NCBI GenBank assembly: GCA_046351325.1
Contig: JAXLYR010000022.1
Span: forward strand, 1 to 64,000
DNA length: 64,000 bases
Reading direction: 5' to 3'
Source of the DNA: Xiheicaenibacterium sp046351325
Lineage (GTDB): Bacteria > Myxococcota_A > Polyangia > Polyangiales > Polyangiaceae
Part shown: positions 56,687-64,000 of the stretch, in pieces
Layout of the letters: every line of letters begins with the position of its first letter
How positions within the stretch are numbered: the first letter of the stretch is position 1
Notes under the pieces: generated by a model
Databases searched by the model: none
The model's input: the letters and a program-made list of their open reading frames with translations, nothing else
Told to the model about the DNA's origin: nothing
Made by a program: the position numbers and the translations under genes

Positions 56687-57367
56687 ATGCGTCATCTCGT
56701 GATGTTGGCGGCAGAGGGAACGAAGGGTGGCGCTAGCTTGGTCGATGCGATCAAGCACAACCCGACCTTCCTGATCGTCAACCTCTTCGTGTCCGCAGTC
56801 GTCGTCACCATCATCGTCGAGCGTGCGGCGTTTCAAATCCGCCGCTACAGCGTCAACGCGAAGGAGTTCTTCGGCCAGGTCAAGAAGCTGGTCGTCGCGG
56901 GCAACATCGACCGCGCGATCAAGCTCTGCGAGGCGAGCGACTACCCCGTGCTTCAGCTCGTGAAGTCGGGTCTCACGCACGCCAACAAGGGCCCCGACGA
57001 GATCGACGCGGCCCTCAGTGAGAAGCTCAGCGAGATCAAGCCGCAGGTCGAGAAGCGAATCGGCGCGCTCTGGTCGCTCGCCAACATCGCGACGCTCGTC
57101 GGCCTCGTCGGCACGGTGTTCGGCCTCATCAGCACGTTCGGCGCCATCGCTGCCGAGGGTCTCTCGCCCGCGAAGAAGCAGCAGATGCTCTCGAACGGCA
57201 TCGCGGAGGCCATGTACAACACGGCGTTCGGCCTCGTGATCGCCGTTCTCTGCATGATCGCCCACGTCATTCTCCACACGCGGTCGAAGACGATTCAGCA
57301 CGAGCTCGAAGCCATCACCGAGCGCGTCTTCAACCTCCTGACGATCAGCACGAAGGGCAACTACTGA
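56687..57367 (+). CDS. ExbB/TolQ-family proton channel protein
   Basis: 226 residues, three TM segments (NPTFLIVNLFVSAVVVTIIVERAAF; GALWSLANIATLVGLVGTVFGLI; MYNTAFGLVIAVLCMIAHVIL). It is a paralogue of the gene at 55452. Followed by two ExbD genes, an order of one TolQ-like and two TolR-like genes that resembles aglR-aglQ-aglS of Myxococcus gliding motors; this link is a suggestion only. Confidence 0.92.
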   Translation: MRHLVMLAAEGTKGGASLVDAIKHNPTFLIVNLFVSAVVVTIIVERAAFQIRRYSVNAKEFFGQVKKLVVAGNIDRAIKLCEASDYPVLQLVKSGLTHANKGPDEIDAALSEKLSEIKPQVEKRIGALWSLANIATLVGLVGTVFGLISTFGAIAAEGLSPAKKQQMLSNGIAEAMYNTAFGLVIAVLCMIAHVILHTRSKTIQHELEAITERVFNLLTISTKGNY

Positions 57368-57419
57368 GCGGTCTTGTCGTCCGCCGCGTGTGCGGCGGCT
57401 GCAAGCGCAGCAGGACCCC

Positions 57420-58019
57420 ATGACGCAGAGTGGCCCCTCCTTCAACGACACTGCGGCTGACGCTCCGCTGAGCCCCGCCCAGCGCTCGAAGATCCGCCGG
57501 CTGGCCCAGCCGAAGGATGCCGAGCCGGGCGACGAAGCTGGCGAGCTCAACATCGTGCCGTACCTCGACATCGTCACGAACATCCTCGTGTTCGTGCTCG
57601 CGACGGTGAGCGTCACCTTCCTCACCGAGCTCAACACCACGCCTCCCTCGATCGGCAGCGGCAAGGTCAAGCAGCAGCTCAACACTGAAGCGCTGAACCT
57701 CGCGGTGCTCATCGCCGATGATGGCGTGTCGTTCAAGACGAGCTTCGGCTCGATCCGAACTGGGTGCGACGGCACCGGCCGCGGTCCGACCGTGAAGGTT
57801 CGCGGTGAGAAATACGACTACGACTACGAGGAGATCCGTCGCTGCGCACGCGAGCTGAAGTCGCGGGCCGGCGGCGGCAAGTTCGAGGAGGAGACGCAGG
57901 TCACCGTGACAGCGTCGCGCGACGTGGAGTTCAAATACCTGGTCGCGGTGCTCGACGCTCTGCGGGCTGACCCCGAGGGCGAGCTCTTCCCCGAGTTTCA
58001 TCTGGGCGTAGCCAAGTGA
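57420..58019 (+). CDS. ExbD/TolR-family energy transducer
   Basis: 199 residues from the ATG at 57420. The cytoplasmic N-terminus (35 residues) precedes LNIVPYLDIVTNILVFVLATV with the TM Asp. The periplasmic part has an unusual acidic YDYDYEEIRRCARELK segment. Second gene of the plus operon. Confidence 0.85.
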   Translation: MTQSGPSFNDTAADAPLSPAQRSKIRRLAQPKDAEPGDEAGELNIVPYLDIVTNILVFVLATVSVTFLTELNTTPPSIGSGKVKQQLNTEALNLAVLIADDGVSFKTSFGSIRTGCDGTGRGPTVKVRGEKYDYDYEEIRRCARELKSRAGGGKFEEETQVTVTASRDVEFKYLVAVLDALRADPEGELFPEFHLGVAK

Positions 58020-58056
58020 ACGCGTTGCCTCAGCGAGCCGAAAGGACCTCGAGCCG

Positions 58057-58677
58057 ATGACTCAAGCAGCACCTGGAGCAGCCGCGCCGCGCCCCGCCCC
58101 GAAGGCGGCGAGCGTCGTTCGCTTCAAGGCCGCGCTCCGCAAGGCCAAGCGCGCTGCGGCGCGCGAGCCCGAGATCGACTTCCTCAACATCACCGCGATG
58201 CTCGATCTCATGACGATCATCTTGGTGTTCGTTCTGAAGAGCTTGGCAACGAGCACGCAGAACGTCCCCCAGAGCGCGGACCTGCAGCTGCCGGTCAGCA
58301 TCATGACGGCCTCCCCTGGTGAAGAGGGCGTCATCATCCGCATCAGCAAGACGCAGATCACCGTCGGCGAAGAGTCGGATCCGATCGTCGAGTACACCGA
58401 CACGAAGCAACTCGGGCAGACCGGCCTCGACGCACGCTACAAGCGCAGCGGTCCGAACGACCTCTACATCCAGCCGCTCGCTCTCGTGCTTCAGAAGTAC
58501 CGCGAGAACGACAAGAAGATCCTCGAGTCGCTCGGCAAGGACGCTTCGACCTCGGACGCGATCATCATCGCCGACGAATCAACGCCCTACCGTTTGCTGA
58601 TGGAGATTCTGTACACGGCCGGCCAGTGCGAGTTCGGCCGCTACCATCTGCTCATGCGCATGGGCAAGGCCGGCTGA
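58057..58677 (+). CDS. ExbD/TolR-family energy transducer
   Basis: 206 residues. A basic N-terminus (VVRFKAALRKAKRAAAREP) precedes FLNITAMLDLMTIILVFVLKSL with the TM Asp. Third gene of the plus operon. It ends next to a short tandem repeat. Confidence 0.85.
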   Translation: MTQAAPGAAAPRPAPKAASVVRFKAALRKAKRAAAREPEIDFLNITAMLDLMTIILVFVLKSLATSTQNVPQSADLQLPVSIMTASPGEEGVIIRISKTQITVGEESDPIVEYTDTKQLGQTGLDARYKRSGPNDLYIQPLALVLQKYRENDKKILESLGKDASTSDAIIIADESTPYRLLMEILYTAGQCEFGRYHLLMRMGKAG

Positions 58678-58679
58678 TC

Positions 58680-58717
58680 GCGCTGCGGTGAGCCCGCGCT
58701 GCGTGAGCCCACGCTGG
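58680..58717. repeat. Short tandem repeat after the Exb operon
   Basis: gcgctgcggtgagccc is followed directly by gcgctgcgtgagccc and a partial third unit (acgctgg). It lies between the convergent ExbD and lipoprotein genes. No clear function. Confidence 0.6.
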
Positions 58718-58724
58718 CGCGAAC

Positions 58725-59405
58725 TCACTTCTTGAAGATCTGCGCGACAGCGGTGCCGTTGCCCGACGTGGCGCGAACCACGATCTTCGCCGGCACGGGG
58801 AACGGCGCTGGGTTGCGAACGCAGTTGCCGCCCCCACCCATCGTGGCATTGGGCCCAGTCTGGTTGTCCTGCGCGACGACTTGGCCAGGCATCATGGGCG
58901 CCGGCGAGACGATGAGCATGACGTCGAGCTCGGTGATCCCCGAGCCCAGAGCGACGACCGTGTAACAACGACCACCGTCGAGGTTGATCGGCTGCTCGAG
59001 GACCTGGCCCTGTTGGAACTGCCCCGCAAAGGCCTGCCCTTCAGGCTGCATGCCGCGTGTGTCGTTGGCTGATGCTGCAGCGATCGCAGGGCCGAGCATC
59101 GGCCCCATCATCGCGGGGTTCACGGGCGTCGCTGGAGCACCCGTGGGCGCCATGACCGGAAACGGGAACGGCATGCCCATTGGCCCCGCCGTCGTTTGCG
59201 CGCTGGGATTGGTGGCGGGCGGGTAGGTCCCAGGCGGGTAGCCCTGCTGCTGCGGGTAGCCCTGCTGCGGGTAGCCCTGCTGCTGCGGATAGCCCTGCTG
59301 CGGATAGCCGTTGTTGTATTGCGAGGGATCGTTGGCGTCAGGGTTGCTCTCGCAAGCGGCCAGGCCGAGGAGAGCGAGAATGCCGAGCGAGGTCGATAGC
59401 CGCAT
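58725..59405 (-). CDS. Lipoprotein with Tyr-Pro-Gln repeats
   Basis: 226 residues. Signal MRLSTSLGILALLGLAAC has an LAAC lipobox. Residues about 33-60 are a repeat of GYPQQ and GYPQQQ. The C-terminal part is beta-rich with two Cys (RCYTVVALGSGITELDVMLIV, NCVRNPAPFPVPAKIVVRATSGNG), resembling small domains found in other myxobacterial lipoproteins. Function unknown. Close to, but convergent with, the Exb operon. Confidence 0.8.
   Translation of the reverse strand: MRLSTSLGILALLGLAACESNPDANDPSQYNNGYPQQGYPQQQGYPQQGYPQQQGYPPGTYPPATNPSAQTTAGPMGMPFPFPVMAPTGAPATPVNPAMMGPMLGPAIAAASANDTRGMQPEGQAFAGQFQQGQVLEQPINLDGGRCYTVVALGSGITELDVMLIVSPAPMMPGQVVAQDNQTGPNATMGGGGNCVRNPAPFPVPAKIVVRATSGNGTAVAQIFKK
59236..59309. 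repeat. 15/18-bp coding repeats (GYPQQ/GYPQQQ)
   Basis: Units of 18, 15, 18 and 15 bases (gggtagccctgctgctgc and gggtagccctgctgc, the last as ggatagcc...) followed by a partial unit. They encode the repeats of the lipoprotein and could vary in number between strains. Confidence 0.8.
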
Positions 59406-59538
59406 GAGAGAGAGCTCCTAGCGAGATTGCACGCAGATGGTGTTGAGGCTCAGGGTGATCGACGTACCAGCACCCAGGGTGTTCTACACGATGGCTCGTA
59501 TGGGGGCGATGCAGGCCTTCGAGCAATTTTCCTGCGGG

Positions 59539-60228
59539 CTACTTCAGAGACGCAGCAGCCCACGCGCGATGGAGGACGTCGTCGAACATCGCGGCGGTGA
59601 GGCGCCCAGTCTGCGTGTTCTGCTGCGAGACGTGGTAGCTCGCGAACACTGCGCAGGGTCGACCGGCGAGCCGCCCCCTCCCCGATGCGCCGTGCTCGAA
59701 GCCGAGCTCGACCTGCGTGAGGCGCGCGACTGAAGCGAGCGCGATCGCGCCTAGGGCGAGGATCGCTCGCACCGACGAGAGCGCAGCGACCTCTCGCTCG
59801 AAGAAGGGGAAGCACGCAGCGATCTCCTCGCGCGAGGGCTTGTTGTCGGGTGGAGCGCAGCGCACGGGCAGCGTGATGAAGACCCCACGCAGCGAGAGAC
59901 CATCCCCGCGGTGGGACGAGCTCGGCTGTGAGGCCAGCCCCGCGCGATGGAGAGCGGCGTAGAGAAAGTCGCCCGATCGATCGCCGGTGAAGGCGCGCCC
60001 CGTGCGGTTCGCACCGTGCGCGCCTGGTGCGAGGCCTACGAGGAGCAAGCGCGCGCGCGGGTCTCCGAAGCCCGGGACAGGGCGGCCCCAATAGGCCTCG
60101 TCGCGGTAGGCGGCGCGCTTCTCGCGCGCGACGAGCTCGCGGTGAGCGACCAGACGCTCGCACCGCCGACACGAGGTAATTTGCTCGGCGATCGAGCCGA
60201 GCGCGACGTCAGCGCGCGGACTCTTCAC
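59539..60228 (-). CDS. Family-5 uracil-DNA glycosylase (UdgB type)
   Basis: 229 residues. It removes uracil and other damaged bases from DNA. Motif A reads LLLVGLAPGAHGANRTGRAF, the UDGb hallmark. Cys pairs for the Fe-S cluster are SCRRCERL and PVRCAPPDNKP. The C-terminal motif ASYHVSQQNTQTGRLT matches family 5 (often HPS). Overlaps the lipase stop by 20 bases, so probably coupled to that gene; a slightly later start is possible. Confidence 0.9.
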   Translation of the reverse strand: MKSPRADVALGSIAEQITSCRRCERLVAHRELVAREKRAAYRDEAYWGRPVPGFGDPRARLLLVGLAPGAHGANRTGRAFTGDRSGDFLYAALHRAGLASQPSSSHRGDGLSLRGVFITLPVRCAPPDNKPSREEIAACFPFFEREVAALSSVRAILALGAIALASVARLTQVELGFEHGASGRGRLAGRPCAVFASYHVSQQNTQTGRLTAAMFDDVLHRAWAAASLK

Positions 60229-61363
60229 CGAGGAACATGCCCCCTACGATGCGATCCATCATCGCGTCGAAGCGCGTCTCGTCGTAGCCCGCGCCGCTCC
60301 GAAGCCAGTCGACGTGCTCGCTCGGCTGGTTGCGTTTGCCCTTGCCGGGGAAGTGCCCGACGACGTCCAGATGATCGCCGCGACCGATCCACACGAGGTC
60401 ACCCCAGAGCTGCGAGTAGAGCGGGACGACGCCGTCGTTCTCGGTGTCGGGCGGGACCTCGCCGAGGAGCGTGCGCACGGTGTCGCGCTGGCCCGCTACG
60501 TCGCGCGAGCGACATGGATACCGCGAGTCCTGGCGCGCAGTCAGGTTGTAGAGCGTCGTGAACACCGCAGCGGAGACGGCGCTCCACGGCGATGAGAATC
60601 GAGCGAGGAGCGCGCGCATCCCGCCACGAGGCGCATAGGCCGCGACACACTGGTAACGCAGGCCAGGTCGATCCTCGACGGATGCTTGGAAGAGATCCAT
60701 CGCCTCGGGGGTGAGCTGGATGACGGAGCCTTGGTCCTCGTTGACGAGCCGCAAGAAGGCACGCAGCTCACGGCTCGAAGCGTCGTCGAGGACGCGGATG
60801 ATCGACTCGCTCGTGCGCTCCAGGATCTCGAGCTCGATCGCCCCCGACACGCGCCCGAACGCCGCCGCGAGCGCGCTGGCTGCCGCGAGGGGCGGCGCGC
60901 CGAGCTTCAGCCCAGTGACGGTGAGCGCGGTCACGGCGTAGAGCACTTGTTGCCCGCTCTTCGTTGCAAAGAACGCCGCGAGCGGAGTGCCGTAGTGCGG
61001 GGTGTTGATCGTCGTGATGGAGCGCAGTCGCGAGCGCCACGCGAGCTCGTTCGGCTGGAGGCCAGGCAGGTGGACGCCGGGCGATGCGACGAGGCGCGCG
61101 TCGAGACCACCGGTGGAGTGCCCGACGACGTGGATGAGATCGCTCCCGCCGCCGGAGCTCTCGTGCACGGTCTTGGCCAGTCGAACCGCGCGCCTACGGA
61201 TCGAGGCCGTTGGGTGCACGTCGCACACGACGACGTTGCAAGCGCGCCCCTTCGCCTCGAAACGCCGTTTGATGGCGTTCTCGATGTGGTCGAAATAGCT
61301 GAAGCTCGCGAGCCGCGCGAAGCCGAACATCCCCGGTGAGAGATAGACCGTCGTCGTCGCCAT
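60209..61363 (-). CDS. Alpha/beta-hydrolase, lipase-like
   Basis: 384 residues. The nucleophile elbow is GHSTGGLDAR within LIHVVGHSTGG. Later candidates for the acid and base are ENDGVVPLYSQLWG and GDHLDVVGHF. The order is as in triacylglycerol lipases or PHB-depolymerase-type esterases. No signal peptide is apparent, so it is probably intracellular. Upstream of and overlapping the glycosylase gene. Confidence 0.8.
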   Translation of the reverse strand: MATTTVYLSPGMFGFARLASFSYFDHIENAIKRRFEAKGRACNVVVCDVHPTASIRRRAVRLAKTVHESSGGGSDLIHVVGHSTGGLDARLVASPGVHLPGLQPNELAWRSRLRSITTINTPHYGTPLAAFFATKSGQQVLYAVTALTVTGLKLGAPPLAAASALAAAFGRVSGAIELEILERTSESIIRVLDDASSRELRAFLRLVNEDQGSVIQLTPEAMDLFQASVEDRPGLRYQCVAAYAPRGGMRALLARFSSPWSAVSAAVFTTLYNLTARQDSRYPCRSRDVAGQRDTVRTLLGEVPPDTENDGVVPLYSQLWGDLVWIGRGDHLDVVGHFPGKGKRNQPSEHVDWLRSGAGYDETRFDAMMDRIVGGMFLGEESAR

Positions 61364-61423
61364 CTGAGGGCTTCGTAACCGATGCCGTCGCGCCTTGGAA
61401 CCCCGCTCGGGTTCTGCGCACCC

Positions 61424-62386
61424 TCAGCGCGCTTGGGTCGACGGAGCGAACACGAGAGCGCGCGCAAAGAGAGGCGCGACGCTGTGGATCGCGCCGAAGA
61501 ACGACGGAGACGCAGCGAGGGCCTCGACTTGTTGGCTCGCGGGGTGCGAATCCGTCCCGATGACGGACGCGAAGACGCCGCTGTCTCGCAGCCGGTCGAG
61601 CGCGCCCACCGGCAGGACGAGGTGACTGGCGCACGCGTGGATGCGGCTCGCGCCCGCGTCGAGGTAAGCGCGCGCGGCTTGGATGAGCGACGAGCCAGTG
61701 CGGATCATGTCGTCGTAGAGAACGACCTCTCGATCGCGCACGTCGGCGTTGACGCCGGTGACAGCGACTGCGCCGGTCGAGCTGTCGCGGCGCTTGTAGA
61801 CGAAGGCCGGATCGACACCGAGAGCGCGCGCGAGGCTCTCGACCCACTTCGCGCGGCCTGCGTCGGTCGCGCCGAGCACGTAGGGTCTGTCGCCCATCAG
61901 GGTCCTCACCGCTGCCGTGATCAAGGGCGATCCGTAGAGGTGCCGCGTCACGTGACCGTCGCCGAAGTAGTACTCGATGCCGTCCGTGTGGAGGTCGAAG
62001 AGGAAGAGGCGCGTCCCAGCCTCACGACACGGCGGGATGCTCGAGACGAGCCGCGCGCGGGTCTTTGCGGTGACGACCTCGCCCGCGCGCACCGCGCGCT
62101 CCATCGTCGCGTACCCGAAGTACGGGAGCATGATCGAGAGCGACCGCGCTCCTGACTGGGCGATCGCGCACCCCAAGTCGTAGAGCTCGAGCCAGTCGAC
62201 GTCGCTTGGGGTGCCGCCGAGCAACACGACGTCCCGCCCCCAACAATCGGCGTCGAGCCGAAGATAGCGCTCACCGTCGGGGAATGACTTGCGCGTGATG
62301 GGCCCCCGCTCGAGCTCGATCTCACGCAAAAGACGCGGCTCGAGATAGGCGTACGTGGACGTCGTGAAGAGGAGCGGAGGTGTCAT
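61424..62386 (-). CDS. Ribose-phosphate pyrophosphokinase-like protein
   Basis: 320 residues (328 if the ATG at 62410 is used). The PRPP synthetase fold is visible: RKSFPDGERYLRLDADCWGRDVVLL, YFGYATMERAVRAGEVVTAK, LFLFDLHTDGIEYYFG and the PRPP loop VVLYDDMIRTGSSLIQAA. Canonical Prs has DDMIDTGGT, so it is probably a diverged paralogue. It makes PRPP or acts as a phosphoribosyl-binding partner. Divergent from the kinase, with only about 22 bases between the starts. Confidence 0.8.
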   Translation of the reverse strand: MTPPLLFTTSTYAYLEPRLLREIELERGPITRKSFPDGERYLRLDADCWGRDVVLLGGTPSDVDWLELYDLGCAIAQSGARSLSIMLPYFGYATMERAVRAGEVVTAKTRARLVSSIPPCREAGTRLFLFDLHTDGIEYYFGDGHVTRHLYGSPLITAAVRTLMGDRPYVLGATDAGRAKWVESLARALGVDPAFVYKRRDSSTGAVAVTGVNADVRDREVVLYDDMIRTGSSLIQAARAYLDAGASRIHACASHLVLPVGALDRLRDSGVFASVIGTDSHPASQQVEALAASPSFFGAIHSVAPLFARALVFAPSTQAR

Positions 62387-62408
62387 GGGTTTGATAGCCT
62401 GAGCGGCC

Positions 62409-64000
62409 ATGTCGACGGCGCCCGTGCGCGTGCTCGGAAGATACGCCATCTGCGACGCGATCGGCTCGGGCGGCATGGCGACCGTCCACATCGGGAGGCT
62501 CCTCGGAGCGGACGGCTTCTCCCGCACGGTCGCGATCAAACGAATGCACCCGCACCTCGCCGAGGACGCGGAGTTCTGCAGGATGTTCGTCGAAGAGGCG
62601 CACATCGCAGCGCGCGTGCAGCACGCGAACGTCGTGTCCACGCTCGACGTCGTGCGCGAGGGCCGCGAGCTCTTCCACGTGATGGAGTACGTCGACGGAG
62701 ACTCCTTCGCGCGGGTGCTCGGCCGCGTCCAAAAGCGGGGCGCGCAGCTGCCGCTCGACATCGTCGGAGGCATCGTCGTGCAGATGCTGAGCGGCCTGCA
62801 CGCCGTCCACGAAGCACGCGGCGAGGACGGCAAACCGCTCGGTCTCATTCATCGCGACGTCTCGCCCGACAACATCCTCATCGGTCGAGACGGCGTCGCG
62901 CGCGTGCTCGACTTCGGCATCGCCAAGGCCACGGAACTGGGTCGCCGCACGCAGGTCGGCAAGATCAAAGGCAAGGTCGCGTACATGGCGCCCGAGCACA
63001 TCCGCGGCAAGGACGTCGATCGACGCGCCGACGTGTACGCCGCCGCGGCCGTGCTTTGGGAGGCCCTCGTCGGGCGTCGCTTGGTCGACGGCGCGAGCGA
63101 TCTCGAGCTCATCCACTCGGCCCTCCACCTCAAGCCCTCCCCGCCGAGTCAGTTCGTGCCTGGTCTCTCGCCTCAAATCGACGCGGTCGTGATGAAGGGC
63201 CTCGCCGCGAACGCCGCCGACCGCTTTCAGACCGCGCGCGAGATGGCGAACGCGGTGGAGCGCGAGCTCGGCACTGCGTCCCCGTCCTCGATTGCGTCGC
63301 TCCTCGAGGCTGTCCTCGGCGTGGAGCTCGAACAGCGCGCCGAGCGGGTGAGCTCCGCTGTCCGTCGCGCGGCCGAGATGACAGGCGCGATGCGCGCCGC
63401 TCCGACCGCGGACATCGCGATGGGCGCGTCTGTGACGGCTGCGGGCAATCCAGCGTTCGGCACACCTCCAGCCGCGTCCTTCTCGCCGACGGTCGTCGCA
63501 CCGAACACAGGCGCCGCGCCCCGAGCCCTGCCACCTGCGACAACCCCGACCACCGGTCCGACCTCGCCGTCGCAGGTGGGCACGCTCGTGCTCGAGCTGC
63601 CGTCGCTCCCGTCGCTCGACGTGCCCGGCGCGCCGCCTGCTCCGCCACCCCCTCCCCCGGGGGAGGGGGGTGCACCTCCGGTAGCCGCCCCCACGCCGCC
63701 GCGTCCCGTTGCCTCTCCTCCGGCGGCGCCACCTCCAGAGCCGGGAGGCCTCCCCCTCGACGTGGATTTCGGCGCGCCGTCGCCGCGTCCTCCAACGGCC
63801 TTCATGCCGGCCACGCCGCCGCCCTCCGCTGACCCGCGATCCAGCCAGCGCGGCGGCGCTCCTTCCTCGGGTCCAGCCTTCGACGCGAGGCCCGAATATG
63901 CGAGCGGTGATGGTTTTGCCACGCGCGGCGCACTCAAGAACGACGACTCGAAGCGCGGGCTCATCGGGCTGCTCCTTCTCGGCGGTGCGACGATCCTCAT
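62409..64000 (+). CDS. Ser/Thr protein kinase (cut by window edge)
   Basis: 530 codons visible. Pkn-type kinase: Gly-loop GSGGMATVHIG, ATP-Lys K44, HRD in LIHRDVSPDNILIG (D150), DFG D168, then VAYMAPEHIRGKDVDRRADVY. A disordered Pro/Ala-rich linker follows (about residues 300-510), then a Lys/Arg stretch and the start of a TM helix (GLIGLLLLGGATIL). An exported sensor domain probably follows outside the window. Such kinases are abundant in myxobacteria. The Pro run is encoded by a long perfect palindrome at 63648-63669. Confidence 0.93.
   Translation, partial: MSTAPVRVLGRYAICDAIGSGGMATVHIGRLLGADGFSRTVAIKRMHPHLAEDAEFCRMFVEEAHIAARVQHANVVSTLDVVREGRELFHVMEYVDGDSFARVLGRVQKRGAQLPLDIVGGIVVQMLSGLHAVHEARGEDGKPLGLIHRDVSPDNILIGRDGVARVLDFGIAKATELGRRTQVGKIKGKVAYMAPEHIRGKDVDRRADVYAAAAVLWEALVGRRLVDGASDLELIHSALHLKPSPPSQFVPGLSPQIDAVVMKGLAANAADRFQTAREMANAVERELGTASPSSIASLLEAVLGVELEQRAERVSSAVRRAAEMTGAMRAAPTADIAMGASVTAAGNPAFGTPPAASFSPTVVAPNTGAAPRALPPATTPTTGPTSPSQVGTLVLELPSLPSLDVPGAPPAPPPPPPGEGGAPPVAAPTPPRPVASPPAAPPPEPGGLPLDVDFGAPSPRPPTAFMPATPPPSADPRSSQRGGAPSSGPAFDARPEYASGDGFATRGALKNDDSKRGLIGLLLLGGATIL

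Noticed and set aside
59947..60561. Plus-strand frame opposite the glycosylase and lipase genes
   Set aside because: No motifs and Arg/Ala-rich composition; UDG and lipase motifs are clear on the minus strand.

Overview
The window looks like chromosomal DNA from a myxobacterium of the Polyangia type (Myxococcota). This is inferred from visibly high GC with strong third-position bias, many secreted lipoproteins with low-complexity Ser/Ala/Gly linkers, MopE-like CNGxDDDCDG repeats, a C-terminal Cys/TM/Arg anchor of the MYXO-CTERM kind, a myxobacterial-style Ser/Thr kinase and repeated TolQ/TolR-type genes. No rRNA, tRNA, CRISPR array or insertion sequence was seen.

Layout. Positions 1-13.1 kb form an accessory island. 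It begins with a small acidic protein and the start of a sigma factor on the minus strand. Then come two convergent blocks of protease and ATPase genes. The plus block is astacin-like metallopeptidase > trypsin-like protease > caspase-like protein carrying a dead trypsin-like domain. The minus block is EAD-ATPase > AAA_35-type STAND ATPase with a TM helix and beta-propeller > EAD-trypsin. A HExxH lipoprotein sits just upstream of the minus block. This is best read as an NTP-dependent biological-conflict or programmed-death island and is the most interesting part of the window. At 13.2-16.4 kb are a small protein, a DUF1295 membrane protein and a large secreted/membrane protein. At 16.7-23.7 kb is a housekeeping block: atpD-atpC, dnaG, rpoD and a lipoprotein. 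At 23.8-32.6 kb are an M50 protease, a pseudo-rhomboid, envelope proteins, a histidine kinase and response regulator that overlap tail to tail, palindromic repeats and two lipoproteins. At 32.6-39.8 kb are bamA and, divergently, parC-parE. At 40.2-52.2 kb are an AraC-type regulator, a PlsC-like acyltransferase, lipoproteins, a metallophosphoesterase, a kynureninase-like enzyme, a helicase-associated-domain protein and an HD phosphohydrolase. At 52.2-58.7 kb are two divergent ExbB/ExbD (TolQ/TolR) operons with two ExbB-like and five ExbD-like genes. At 58.7-64.0 kb are a lipoprotein, a family-5 uracil-DNA glycosylase, a lipase, a ribose-phosphate pyrophosphokinase-like gene and, divergently, a Ser/Thr protein kinase cut by the window edge.

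How they work together. In the conflict island the two EAD-bearing proteins (ATPase and trypsin) are predicted to pair through their EADs. The STAND ATPases would then act as the sensing and switching unit that releases several proteases. The Exb/Tol genes would use the proton gradient to drive envelope work. BamA and the many lipoproteins belong to the outer membrane. All functions are read from sequence motifs by eye; no database search was possible.
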